Below, in pieces: positions 9,002 to 16,941 of a DNA stretch of 64,000 nt (its first letter is position 1; the number at the start of each line of letters is the position of its first letter). The notes beneath the pieces were generated by a model. That model searched no databases and was not told the DNA's origin. It saw only the letters and a program-made list of their open reading frames with translations. The position numbers and the translations under genes were made by a program. The stretch covers positions 10,458 through 74,457 of the forward strand of contig JBBDMX010000084.1 in the NCBI GenBank assembly GCA_040878035.1, written 5' to 3'. Source of the DNA: JBBDMX01 sp040878035 (lineage in GTDB: Bacteria; Planctomycetota; Phycisphaerae; Phycisphaerales; Phycisphaeraceae).

Positions 9002-9451
9002 ATGAGCAACACCATCGACCTGTCGTCCCTGTTTCACACGATCCGCGTGAACCATCGGCTGGAGAAAAACGAGAAGGGGATCGGGCATCTGCGTATCGCG
9101 GCCCTGCGCGGCGCCAGCGACAGCGTCAGCCAGGACAACCGCATCGCCGCACTGGAGCTCCAGTTGGCGATGCTGACGCAGATTCTAGTGGCTAAGGGCG
9201 TGGTGTCACAGGTGGAGATGGACAAGTTAGCCAAGCAGTTGGAGGACACGCTCCAGGTGGCGGCCAGTATGCCGTTCCAGAGCCCGGCGCCGCGCGAGGA
9301 ATCGCCGCGGCCGTTCCAACCGGGGCGCTCGGAGCCGGCGACACCGGCGGCCGCCATCGCCCGCGCGGCACCGGCGCTGGTGCACGTCACGCCCGAACTC
9401 GAAGCCCTGGCCGAGGCGTCGCAAGATGCCATCCGTCGCCGTCGGCGATGA
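9002..9451 (+). CDS. hypothetical protein, N-terminal helical, Pro/Ala-rich C-terminus
   Basis: A 149-residue soluble protein beginning MSNTIDLSSLFHTIRVNHR. Residues 1-85 are predicted helical and contain a coiled-coil-like stretch (RIAALELQLAMLTQILVAKG). The rest is Pro/Ala-rich and ends in an Arg tract. I recognise no family. Codon usage matches its neighbours, and a GAGG-type ribosome site lies just upstream (CCGAGGCATGTC). Confidence 0.65.
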   Translation: MSNTIDLSSLFHTIRVNHRLEKNEKGIGHLRIAALRGASDSVSQDNRIAALELQLAMLTQILVAKGVVSQVEMDKLAKQLEDTLQVAASMPFQSPAPREESPRPFQPGRSEPATPAAAIARAAPALVHVTPELEALAEASQDAIRRRRR

Positions 9452-9478
9452 GAGAAAAGATTCACCGCGGGGCGTCAC

Positions 9479-9582
9479 CGAAGTACGAAGTACGAAGTGC
9501 GAAGTGCGAGGTACGAAGTAAGAGGGACCCACGCCCGTCGCGCTTCTCACTTCGTCCTTCGCACTTCGTACCTCGCACTTCC
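9479..9582. repeat. iterated inverted repeat (ACGAAGTGCGAAGT family)
   Basis: Tandem variants of the 7-base unit CGAAGTA/CGAAGTG at 9479-9526 are mirrored by CTTCG/CACTTCGTAC units at 9543-9582, giving a long imperfect hairpin. The same words (CACTTCGTACTTCGCACTTC) occur inside the priA gene at 47104-47130, where they are translated. Confidence 0.7.
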
Positions 9583-9726
9583 TCCGCGGCTCCTGCCGTC
9601 AGACCTCGTCAAGGGGGTAAGGCTGTACTTGGCGATAATTTTATAAATTGTTGGTTTTATATAGGTTGCGGATCAAAAGCGACGGTGGATTTCTCCAATT
9701 TTGGGCGCCGTTTTGCAAAGGCTGGG

Positions 9727-9732
9727 TAGAAT
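9727..9732 (+). promoter_or_regulatory. putative -10 element (TAGAAT)
   Basis: TAGAAT lies immediately before the structured segment at 9733 and downstream of an AT-rich stretch (9630-9670). No well-spaced -35 is evident (best TTGGGC with a 20-base spacer), so this is a weak call. It would start the leader RNA near 9739. Confidence 0.25.
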
Positions 9733-9860
9733 GTCGGGCACACTTGCCGGCCTCGCGCCGGCAGGTGATTCGCCCGACGCCTCCAGAGGGCAATCGGGCA
9801 ACCCGAGGTCCTGATGACCAATCTGTGAGCCGCCCCGCCAAGGGGCCTTCTCGGCTCAAA
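9733..9860 (+). ncRNA. candidate structured leader RNA upstream of GNAT gene
   Basis: Three nested helices can be paired by eye. GTCGGGC (9733) pairs with GCCCGAC (9772-9778) around a TGCCGG/CCGGCA hairpin. TCGGG-CAA-CCCGA forms at 9794-9806. GAGCCG (9827) pairs with CGGCTC (9852-9857) around CCCC...GGGG. Single-stranded CCTGATGACCAATCTGT lies between the last two. There is no open frame with a good start, and the segment ends about 25 bases before the acetyltransferase. It matches no riboswitch consensus that I can recall. It could equally be a dispersed structural repeat. Confidence 0.35.
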
Positions 9861-9884
9861 AACTATTCCCGAAAGTATAACCCT

Positions 9885-10526
9885 GTGCTTCCCTTACCTA
9901 CCGTGCTCACGGAGCGCCTGGTGCTGCGCCCGTTTACCATCGCCGATGCACCGCAAGTCCAGAAACTGGCGGGCGATCGCGATGTCGCCGACATGACCGA
10001 CTGCATCCCCCATCCTTACACCCAGGGCCTGGCGGAGCGGTGGATTCTATCCCTCGAACGCCAGTTCATCCTCGGCTTCAATGCCACCCTGGCGGTCGAA
10101 ACCCGCGAGGATCGCCGGCTGACGGGTTGCATCGAGCTGGAAATGACGCCCCAGCGCGGCGATCGCACTCCCGGCGCTCCGCCCCAGCGCGTCGCCGAGC
10201 TGGCCTACTGGTTTGGTAAACCATTCTGGGGCCGGGGTTACTGCACCGAGGCCGCGCGGGCGGTCATTCGCCTGGGCTTCCGAGACTTGGGCCTGAACCG
10301 CATTTTTGCCTACCACTTCACCCGTAACCCCGCCTCTGGACGAGTGATGCAGAAACTGGGCATGACCGTCGAGCAGTTTGTCGCCCAGCACCCGCTGGCA
10401 CTGGGCAAACGCGAAGACGTGATCGTCTACGGCGTCCTGCGCTCAGAATGGGAATCCCAACAGGCGGTGCCGATCGTGGTTACGATGCCCACGCGGCGCG
10501 AGGGATTGATGATTTCCAATGTCTGA
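9885..10526 (+). CDS. GNAT family N-acetyltransferase (RimJ/RimL-like)
   Basis: About 213 residues. The opening LTERLVLRPFTIADAPQVQ is typical of Acetyltransf_3 (RimJ/RimL) proteins, followed by YWFGKPFWGRGYCTEA, which contains the acetyl-CoA pyrophosphate loop (Q/RxxGxG/A variant), and NRIFAYHFTRNPASGRVMQKLGM. No ATG fits the family start; GTG at 9885 or 9903 is most plausible. The last dozen residues read into repeat-like sequence. It may acetylate a protein N-terminus or a small amine; the substrate is unknown. Confidence 0.82.
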   Translation: MLPLPTVLTERLVLRPFTIADAPQVQKLAGDRDVADMTDCIPHPYTQGLAERWILSLERQFILGFNATLAVETREDRRLTGCIELEMTPQRGDRTPGAPPQRVAELAYWFGKPFWGRGYCTEAARAVIRLGFRDLGLNRIFAYHFTRNPASGRVMQKLGMTVEQFVAQHPLALGKREDVIVYGVLRSEWESQQAVPIVVTMPTRREGLMISNV

Positions 10527-10543
10527 TTGAGCAGCAAGACAAT

Positions 10544-10605
10544 CCCGGCCAAGCTCGCCCCCCGGATAGACTCGCATGGCCGGGCTTGGTTTGGAAATCA
10601 GAAAT
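10544..10605. repeat. CCCGGCCAAGCTCG...CATGGCCGGGCTT palindromic repeat
   Basis: The arms CCCGGCCAAGCTCG and ACTCGCATGGCCGGGCTT are followed by GGAAATCAGAAATT. The same arms occur at 60478-60514 (intergenic) and, in frame, inside the class III aminotransferase gene at 28074-28110. This copy carries a longer central segment than the other two. Confidence 0.75.
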
Positions 10606-10608
10606 TCA

Positions 10609-10911
10609 TCACTTATGTCCGACCGGCCCCTTGCCCTCGAGGTACTTGGTGCGCAGGGCGTGCTCCAGGTCCACACCGTTGATGTTGGCCAAGGTGCACA
10701 ACCAGGCAACGACATCGGCAAACTCCTCCTCGATGTTGGCCTGATCACGCTGGTTCTGCGTATGGGCCGAGTTCAGTGCCGTCGCCAGTTCGCCGACCTC
10801 TTCGACCAGCCAGAGAAAGGTGGCCGGCGTGCCTCGGGCAGCATCCGTCTGGTAGTAGCGGTCGCGGATGTGCTGCTGAAAGGCGGCCACAGTCAGGGGA
10901 GTGTCATTCAT
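10609..10911 (-). CDS. MazG-like nucleotide pyrophosphohydrolase
   Basis: A 100-residue all-alpha NTP pyrophosphatase of the MazG-like superfamily. The Mg-binding motifs EEVGELATAL and EEFADVVAWL match the family's ExxE and ExxD pattern. The length fits single-domain MazG-like or dCTPase-like enzymes. The ATG at 10911 is clear. It probably removes non-canonical or excess nucleoside triphosphates. Confidence 0.88.
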   Translation of the reverse strand: MNDTPLTVAAFQQHIRDRYYQTDAARGTPATFLWLVEEVGELATALNSAHTQNQRDQANIEEEFADVVAWLCTLANINGVDLEHALRTKYLEGKGPVGHK

Positions 10912-11209
10912 GAGCCGATTCTATCGCCCAGCCCGTCCTTCCCCACCTGTCGGCAACCCTGTGGATAAGCTGCATGCTCGCCAATGCGTGGCTGGCGCTA
11001 ACAACGGCCCGCGAGGCGATGAACTTCGGTCAGGCCCGCTGTAGACGCCGTGAACCGCATTCAAGGAAAGCCAGCCGACCGCAAGCGACCGATGCCTGCC
11101 CAGTTAACGATAGGATATACACACGGATTGTCAAAATCGTAACTTACTAATACCATGACGCTTACGTGTTGGTGTTTGATAGTTGTCCACAAAGCGCCAA
11201 GCATAATTA
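10912..11209. other. gene-free stretch with AT-rich core and two DnaA-box-like sites
   Basis: About 300 bases between the MazG-like start and the end of mutM. The right half (11100-11230) is markedly AT-richer than the surroundings. TTATCCACA is present on the minus strand at 10960-10968 (a perfect consensus DnaA box), and TTGTCCACA at 11183-11191 has one mismatch. I see no cluster of boxes and no coding frame. Confidence 0.35.
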
Positions 11210-12097
11210 CTATGAAGTAGTTAAGTTCCTATCTCTACTCTTAGTAAGTCTTTCAGAACGGCGGCGCGGCTGACAGGTGGCACAGAAGACCGTCGTGCGA
11301 CCCGCCAGGGTCAGCACCCCCAGCACCTGTCCGCACCGCTGGCAACCCTTGCCGCCTCGGCCGTAGACGGTATGCCGGGTCTGGTAGGCCCCCTTCTGAC
11401 CGTCGGCGTCCACATAATCTCGCAGAGTCGAGCCCTTGGCCGCCACTGCCCGCCTCAGAATCACCTTCATTCGCCTCACCATGGTCGCCACCAGGTCTCG
11501 GGGTAGCCGGTACGCAGGGGTGGCTGGGTGAATACCGCAGGCAAAGAGCAGTTCGTCGGCGTAGATGTTGCCCACGCCGGCCACGACCGCCTGGTCCAGG
11601 AGCGCCGCCTTAATCGCCCGCTTGGTTCGTGTCAGGGCCGTGTGAAGCTGCGTGGGTGTGATTTGCAGGGCATCGGGGCCGAGGTGCGCCAGCCGGGCCT
11701 GACGCATGGCCGCCTCATCGGGGAACGTCCACAGCCCACCGAAGCGGCGCGGGTCGCGAAAGCGCATTTGGGCGCCATTATCGAGCGTCCAGGTGACATG
11801 AACGTGATTGGTCGCGATAGGGTCGCCGCCCTGGCCGTTGATCACCCGCAGGGATCCAGTCATGCCCAGGTGAACGCCCAGGCAGGGTCTGGGGCCCCGG
11901 CCGCACCGCGACAGAATCAGCAGTTCTTTGCCGTGGCGGTCAAACCCAGTGAGGGTCGCCCCGTGCAGCAGGGCTCGGTCAGTGGCCTCACCGGTGACGA
12001 TATCCGGCCGGCGTAGCTGCACCGCGGCAATGGTTCGCCCCAGCGCCAGCCGCTCCAACGACCGGCGGACCGTCTCGACCTCAGGCAGTTCGGGCAT
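11210..12097 (-). CDS. mutM: formamidopyrimidine-DNA glycosylase
   Basis: A 295-residue base-excision repair glycosylase/AP lyase acting on 8-oxoguanine. The N-terminus MPELPEVETVRR includes the catalytic P2 and E3. Next come the H2TH-type segment VAGVGNIYADELLFACGIHP and the C-terminal zinc finger with CQRCG and FCATC. The start at 12097 is fixed by the family-invariant MPELPE; the longer frame upstream reads repeat DNA. The last 15 codons are AT-richer and poorly conserved. Confidence 0.97.
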   Translation of the reverse strand: MPELPEVETVRRSLERLALGRTIAAVQLRRPDIVTGEATDRALLHGATLTGFDRHGKELLILSRCGRGPRPCLGVHLGMTGSLRVINGQGGDPIATNHVHVTWTLDNGAQMRFRDPRRFGGLWTFPDEAAMRQARLAHLGPDALQITPTQLHTALTRTKRAIKAALLDQAVVAGVGNIYADELLFACGIHPATPAYRLPRDLVATMVRRMKVILRRAVAAKGSTLRDYVDADGQKGAYQTRHTVYGRGGKGCQRCGQVLGVLTLAGRTTVFCATCQPRRRSERLTKSRDRNLTTS

Positions 12098-12120
12098 GCG
12101 GCGATTGTAACTGCATGCTG

Positions 12121-12214
12121 TGGATTGCGGCGGCATCGACGCCGCTTTGGCTTTTTCGCGGAGCGAATCCGGCTCCGCCGCAAGCCAAAGCGGCGTCGAT
12201 GCCGCCGCAATCCA
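12121..12214. repeat. palindromic repeat, REP family 1, copy A (perfect)
   Basis: Two 32-base arms, TGGATTGCGGCGGCATCGAC... (12121-12152) and its exact reverse complement (12183-12214), flank a 30-base loop. This is the most intact copy of a family found also at 16829, 17560, 26112, 31455 and 52509, two of them bordering a REP-associated transposase gene. Confidence 0.9.
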
Positions 12215-12226
12215 TAAAACGGTCAG

Positions 12227-12652
12227 TCACGCCGCGGTGGACTCGTTGTCCTTGGTCTTGCGGCCGGGCGTGTCCATGCCGACAAAGAGGCAGTCGGCGG
12301 CGACCTGGGCCAGTTGCTTGACCTGCATCAACTCCGCCTCGCCCAGATCGACAAACTCCAGACCAAGAAGGAACTTGAAGAACCCCACCTTGCGGGTCCA
12401 GGCCACGCGGGCTTTGATCGGCAAAAGCGTATCGTTGCATTCCAGAATCAGCGGCAGCAGGTCGTCATCCTGGAATCGCAGCGTTCCGGCACGTTGCACC
12501 CGCATGCCCGAAACCGACAGGTCCAGCACCCGGCCATAGCGGCCGTTGGAATAGCGCACATACAGGTAACGCGTGCGCAAGCGCCCGTGACGCCGCTTGT
12601 TGTCAGGCTGTTGCGGCCCGGAAAACAAGATCGGATTACGAAAGAACCGCAT
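12227..12652 (-). CDS. PilZ domain protein
   Basis: A 141-residue protein. The cyclic-di-GMP-binding signature is visible as an Arg-rich stretch (KRRHGRLRTRYLYV) followed by DLSVSGMRV (D/NxSxxG), then a beta-barrel core. Start at ATG 12652 (MRFFRNP); a longer frame would read through an intergenic repeat. It lies directly downstream of a PilZ-DnaJ fusion gene on the same strand, so the two may be paralogous receptors. No membrane segment is present. Confidence 0.82.
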   Translation of the reverse strand: MRFFRNPILFSGPQQPDNKRRHGRLRTRYLYVRYSNGRYGRVLDLSVSGMRVQRAGTLRFQDDDLLPLILECNDTLLPIKARVAWTRKVGFFKFLLGLEFVDLGEAELMQVKQLAQVAADCLFVGMDTPGRKTKDNESTAA

Positions 12653-12729
12653 GGACTGGATATCGGTCAGTGTTGGCTGTGACTTGACGGCCTGTGACGG
12701 TCCGATGGGTGATGACAGGAAAAAATTAG

Positions 12730-12876
12730 CCGCGAATGAACGCTGATAAACGCGGATAGGAAGGGGAAGATGGATGGATAGGGCGAACGGGATTAGTGCG
12801 AAACTCGGGTGCGCCCTTGGCGTTGGCGGGTGCCGCGCAGCGGCCCTCTGGCTCTTATTCACTTTCATCCGCGGCA
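12730..12876. repeat. imperfect inverted repeat (GCGGATAAACGC family)
   Basis: GCCGCGAATGAACGCTGATA near 12730 is partly mirrored by TTCACTTTCATCCGCGGC near 12856-12874. Related words (GATGAAGGCGGATAAACGCGG) occur at 29080-29100. No gene is evident in the 226-base gap. Confidence 0.45.
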
Positions 12877-12878
12877 AG

Positions 12879-13583
12879 TCATTCGGCAACCGCCGGGGCG
12901 ATGGGTGTGGCGCCTTGGAGCAGGGCGTCGTAGGCGTCGCGACGGGCGTGGTCCTTGAGCAGCGTGTAGGCTTCGTGGATCAGTTGAAACTGCCGGGCCG
13001 CGTCGCCGTCGGCGTTGTGGTCGGGGTGAAACCGCTGTGCCAGCGCGTGATAGGCTTGGCGCAGTTCATCGGCGGCGGCGTCGCGCTCGACGCCCAGGAG
13101 CTTATAGAAATCGGGAATGGTCGCCGAAACCTGGGTCGCGGCTTGTGGCGAATTCTCGGCCTGCCCGCGTTTGGTCCGATGGGAACCGCCGCCGCCGCCG
13201 TTCCCGCCGCCGGATCCTCCTCCGCTCCCGCTGCCGGCCACAAAGCCGAAGCGCCCCAGCATCTCCAGGGCCCGGATCTGGGCCTCGGTCGGCGCCAGGA
13301 AGCGCACGCCCATGTCGAAGCTCTTGAAGCCCAGCCGGCGCAGGCGAACGATGCGGCCCATGATGCGCAGTTGTTGCTGGTCGGAGCGGATGACGAATTC
13401 GAGCACCCCGCCGAGGCTGACCGCCGGTTTACCGGGGCAAGTCACGCGCATGCCCGACACGGAGAGGTCGGAAAGGTCGCCGAACGGGCAGGTCAGGTGC
13501 TGGTTGGAGGTAAACCGCTCACTGCGCCGCCGGTTGGACGCATGCTCGCCAAAGACTTTCTTGTCGCGTTTCCAGAACAACAT
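12879..13583 (-). CDS. PilZ-DnaJ (J-domain) fusion protein
   Basis: A 234-residue protein. An N-terminal PilZ domain (about residues 15-110; RRRSER...DLSDLSVSGMRV) is joined by a Gly/Ser-rich linker (about residues 117-150) to a C-terminal J-domain: PDFYKLLGVERDAAADELRQ, then the hallmark HPD in FHPDHN, and an EAYTLL helix. J-domains stimulate Hsp70 ATPase, so this joins cyclic-di-GMP sensing to chaperone recruitment in principle. ATG at 13583; the TTG at 13592 is less likely. The linker is low-complexity but in frame. Confidence 0.88.
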   Translation of the reverse strand: MLFWKRDKKVFGEHASNRRRSERFTSNQHLTCPFGDLSDLSVSGMRVTCPGKPAVSLGGVLEFVIRSDQQQLRIMGRIVRLRRLGFKSFDMGVRFLAPTEAQIRALEMLGRFGFVAGSGSGGGSGGGNGGGGGSHRTKRGQAENSPQAATQVSATIPDFYKLLGVERDAAADELRQAYHALAQRFHPDHNADGDAARQFQLIHEAYTLLKDHARRDAYDALLQGATPIAPAVAE

Positions 13584-13760
13584 ATATGGCAAGGATCGGC
13601 TGAATCGGCGGCAGGCTTGATAACCGCAAGCTGGTCGCCGGGGTGGAACCTGGCGGCCAGACTGCGGGCCGCCACCACGCCGGTGGCAATAGACCCGCGG
13701 AATCGACCGTTGCGCTGCATGGTGTCCCGTGTCGCCGGGGTACTGGGTCTATAGTTGCCC

Positions 13761-15479
13761 ATGCCTACCTGCCTGGCCCGCAACCGAGCCCACGCCTCTG
13801 GGATGCGCCTGTGGCATGGACTGGCGCTGGCGGCGGTCATGCTGGCGCCGGCCACGGCGCTGCACGCCGAGGATGCGGCGGACCGCCAGGCCGAGATTCG
13901 CGACAAGATTCTCAGTATCCAGGCGGCTTTGGCGGGTCAGGGCACGATCAACGCACCCGTAACTCCCGCCGCCGACTCCCCCGCATTGGGTGCGCCGCTG
14001 TCGGACCGCCCGATGGCCATCCACGTGCTGTCGCGCATGACGTTTGGCGCCAGGCCCGGACAGATTGACGAGGTCGTGATCCAGGGGTGGAAAGCGTGGG
14101 TCAAGCAGCAGCTCGATCCCGGCAGCATCAAAGACGACGAGCTGGACTCCCGCCTTGAGCAATATCCCTCGCTGTGCCTGTCGATGGCGAATGTTTTCGA
14201 TCGCTATCGGCCGGCGTATGCCAGCGACCCGCCCACGCCCGAGGAGCAGAAGAAGCGCAACGAGCTCCAGTACCAGGTCCGCCGGGAGCTGCGCGAGTCG
14301 GTGCTGGTCCGGGCCGTGGAAAGCAAGCGGCAGTTTCAGGAAGTGGTGGCCGAGTTCTGGCGCAACCACTTCAACGTTGATCAGAACAAGGACGACGTGG
14401 CGTTTCTGGCCAATCACTATGAGGAGCAGGTGATTCGTGCCCATCTGTTCGGGCGGTTTGAGGACATGCTTCAGGCATCGGCGCATCACCCGGCCATGCT
14501 TATCTACCTGGACAACATCGTCAGTCAGCGGCCGTATTCGCCCTACGAGCTGCGCCTGATCGAGCGGTACGAGATGAACAAGTACAAGCCGCGCATCGTC
14601 GCGGCGCTGGAGCGGCAGCGTGGCCTCAACGAGAACTACGCCCGCGAACTGATGGAGCTGCACACCCTGGGCGTGGACAACGGCTACACGCAGAACGATG
14701 TGACCGAGCTGGCGTCCGTGCTCACCGGCTGGTCCGCCGGCTGGGACAAGGGCGGCGCCTACGGCTTCCATTTCCGCGAGGATGTGCATGACACCAACGC
14801 ACGCTTTGTCCTGGGCTATCGCGTCAGCGGCAAGGGCCAGGAGCGCGATGGCGAGCAGATCATCTCCTACCTGGCGCAACACCCCAACACGGCGATGTTC
14901 ATCGCGTGGAAGCTGTGCCGATACCTGGTGGACGATGACCCGCCGCGCCAGTTGGTCGAGCGTGTCGCCGGCGTATTTCGCAAGAGCCGCGGCGATCTCA
15001 CACAGGTGTATGAAGCAATCCTGCTGAGTCCGGAGTTCGCCAGTTCGCGTTTTTATCGCGGCAAGTTCAAGACGCCGTTCGAGTTCACGGTCAGCGCCCT
15101 GCGTGCGACGGGAGCGAAGGTCGAGAATGCCCAAGCGACTCTGCACGCCCTGGGCCGCATGGGTCAGCCGATCTATCAATGCGAGGATCCCACGGGTTAT
15201 TACGACACAGCCGAGGCGTGGCTGGATCCGGGCGTGCTGATCTATCGTTGGGATTATGTGCTGCGGCTGGCCAACGATCAGGTCGAGGGCGTGCGCGTGA
15301 GCGGGGAGTTCCGCGCGGCGTGGAACAAGCGGTCGGACAAGGAGCTTGATGAGTTTCTGTCGCAGACGTTGCTGCCGGGCGCGCCCGACGCGCGCACGCG
15401 TGAGGTGATCAAACAGGCGCGTGACCGCACGCGGCAACTGGGCCTGGCGCTGGGTTCGCCGGCGTTCATGCAACAATGA
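13761..15479 (+). CDS. DUF1800 family secreted protein
   Basis: About 572 residues. The signal peptide has core LALAAVMLAPATALHA. DUF1800 hallmarks are HVLSRMTFGARPGQ, FWRNHFNV, GLNENYARELMELHTLGV, ELASVLTGW and MFIAWKLCRYLV. The family is common in Planctomycetota, always beside DUF1501 genes as here. The function is uncertain, with export or matrix roles suggested. ATG 13761 is used; ATG 13803 would give a tighter signal peptide. A TATAGT hexamer lies only 5 bases before ATG 13761, hinting at a leaderless transcript. Confidence 0.9.
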   Translation: MPTCLARNRAHASGMRLWHGLALAAVMLAPATALHAEDAADRQAEIRDKILSIQAALAGQGTINAPVTPAADSPALGAPLSDRPMAIHVLSRMTFGARPGQIDEVVIQGWKAWVKQQLDPGSIKDDELDSRLEQYPSLCLSMANVFDRYRPAYASDPPTPEEQKKRNELQYQVRRELRESVLVRAVESKRQFQEVVAEFWRNHFNVDQNKDDVAFLANHYEEQVIRAHLFGRFEDMLQASAHHPAMLIYLDNIVSQRPYSPYELRLIERYEMNKYKPRIVAALERQRGLNENYARELMELHTLGVDNGYTQNDVTELASVLTGWSAGWDKGGAYGFHFREDVHDTNARFVLGYRVSGKGQERDGEQIISYLAQHPNTAMFIAWKLCRYLVDDDPPRQLVERVAGVFRKSRGDLTQVYEAILLSPEFASSRFYRGKFKTPFEFTVSALRATGAKVENAQATLHALGRMGQPIYQCEDPTGYYDTAEAWLDPGVLIYRWDYVLRLANDQVEGVRVSGEFRAAWNKRSDKELDEFLSQTLLPGAPDARTREVIKQARDRTRQLGLALGSPAFMQQ

Positions 15480-15524
15480 GAGGCATGCCCATTTCAGTGG
15501 GTATGTAAGACACAGGAGAGCGCC

Positions 15525-16823
15525 ATGACCACGCGACGCGAATTTCTCAAAGCCACCTCCGCCGTGCTCGGCGCCGGCGCGTTGGGTGGCCTGGCGCCGC
15601 GGCTCGCCTTTGCCGCGGATGACGCCACGGCCGCAGCGCGACCGACGCTGGTCACCATCTACCTGCGCGGCGGCGCTGATGTGCTCTCCGTCGTCGTGCC
15701 CTATGGCGAGCAGCTTTACTATAAGTATCGTCCCACCACCGCCATCCCCGCGCAGGCCGTCGGCGATGTCAAAGGCATCATTCCCATCACCAGCTACTTC
15801 GGCGTGCATCCGAGCCTGGAGCCGCTGAGCGATCTGCTCAAGGCCGGCCTGGCGGCGCCGATCATCAACGTCGGCTCAACGCATCCAACGCGCAGCCACT
15901 TCGACGCCCAGGACTTCATGGAACGCGCCGCGCCCGGCGTCAAGACGATCACCGAAGGCTGGCTCAACCGCTACCTGGAGTTGACGCGCAAGGGCGACGA
16001 TCAGGACTTCCGCGCCGTATCGCTTCAGCCGACGTTGCCGCGCTCGCTGCGCGGACAGTACCCGGTGCTGGCGGTGCCTGATGTCGATGGCGAGGGCGTG
16101 ATGGGTGCGTTTGACCAGATGTATCCGTGTCTGCACAACGGCGCCGATCAGCCGGCGGGCACGCCCGGCGCTAAGGCCGGCGCGGCGCCCGCCGAAACGG
16201 CCGTGCGCGACGCGATCACCGACTCCGGCGGACAGTCGATCCGTAAACTGCGCGAGTTGCGCCGCATCCTCGATCAAGCGGGCAAGAGCGCGGCAGAGTA
16301 TCCGCAGTCAGGCTTCGGCCGGCAGATGCGCGACCTGGCGTCGATCATCAAAGCCCAGCGCGGCCTGGAAGTCGCCGCCCTGGACTACCACGGCTGGGAC
16401 ACGCACGCCTACCAGGGCAACGCCAACGGCGACATGGCGGGCAAGCTGGCGGACCTGTCAGCGTCCGTCGCCGCCTTTGCCCGCGACCTGGGCCCGCGCT
16501 TTGGCCGCACCCTGGTGCTGGTGATGAGCGAGTTCGGCCGCACCGCACGCGAAAACGGCAACAACGGCACCGACCACGGCCACGGCGGCGTCATGCTCGC
16601 CATCGGCGGCATGGTCAAGGGCCGGCAGGTCTACGGCCAGTGGACCGGCCTGGACCCACAAACCCTCTACGAACGCCGCGACCTGCCCGTCACCACCGAC
16701 TTCCGCCTCATCTTCCACGAAACCCTGCACCAACTCTTCGCCTTCGACAGCAACAAGCACAAGTTCTTCCCCGACTACAAACACAACCCTCGCCCGCTGG
16801 GCTTCCTCAACGCGCCGGGATGA
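15525..16823 (+). CDS. DUF1501 family secreted protein (Tat signal)
   Basis: A 432-residue partner of the DUF1800 gene. The N-terminus MTTRREFLKATSAVLGAG is a twin-arginine signal followed by a cleavable hydrophobic stretch. DUF1501 features include IYLRGGADVLSVVVP, HPTRSHFDAQDFME, YHGWDTHAYQGN and MSEFGRTARENGNNGTDHGH, reminiscent of the alkaline-phosphatase/sulfatase fold with metal-binding D/H residues. An AGGAGAG ribosome site precedes the ATG at 15525, 46 bases after the DUF1800 stop, so the two form an operon. Confidence 0.93.
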   Translation: MTTRREFLKATSAVLGAGALGGLAPRLAFAADDATAAARPTLVTIYLRGGADVLSVVVPYGEQLYYKYRPTTAIPAQAVGDVKGIIPITSYFGVHPSLEPLSDLLKAGLAAPIINVGSTHPTRSHFDAQDFMERAAPGVKTITEGWLNRYLELTRKGDDQDFRAVSLQPTLPRSLRGQYPVLAVPDVDGEGVMGAFDQMYPCLHNGADQPAGTPGAKAGAAPAETAVRDAITDSGGQSIRKLRELRRILDQAGKSAAEYPQSGFGRQMRDLASIIKAQRGLEVAALDYHGWDTHAYQGNANGDMAGKLADLSASVAAFARDLGPRFGRTLVLVMSEFGRTARENGNNGTDHGHGGVMLAIGGMVKGRQVYGQWTGLDPQTLYERRDLPVTTDFRLIFHETLHQLFAFDSNKHKFFPDYKHNPRPLGFLNAPG

Positions 16824-16828
16824 TTTTG

Positions 16829-16933
16829 TGGACTGCGGCGGCAACGACGCCGCTTTGGCTTGCGGCGGAGCCGCCAATGAGAGCACCGCGCTCCGCACAA
16901 GGCCAAGGCGGTGTCAAAGCCACCGCACGCCAT
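16829..16933. repeat. palindromic repeat, REP family 1, copy B (3' flank of RAYT)
   Basis: The left arm TGGACTGCGGCGGCAACGAC... runs 16829-16860. The right arm is degenerate (GGCCAAGGCGGTGTCAAAGC, 16901-16933). It begins 5 bases after the DUF1501 stop and ends 8 bases before the stop of the convergent transposase gene. Confidence 0.85.
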
Positions 16934-16941
16934 AGAGGAGA

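Noticed and set aside
9760..9825. Fluoride riboswitch suggested by GGTGATT...CTGATGACC
   Set aside because: The required pseudoknot and P1 pairing order does not match; similarity is limited to the CTGATGA word.
9812..9872. Hammerhead ribozyme suggested by CTGATGA (9811-9817) and CGAAA (9870-9874)
   Set aside because: The bases next to the core words do not pair, and the intervening stem (GAGCCG/CGGCTC) does not abut them, so the catalytic core cannot form.
13749..15809. 686-codon minus-strand frame opposite DUF1800
   Set aside because: An antisense shadow with no start signal and no recognisable domain; the DUF1800 reading is unambiguous.
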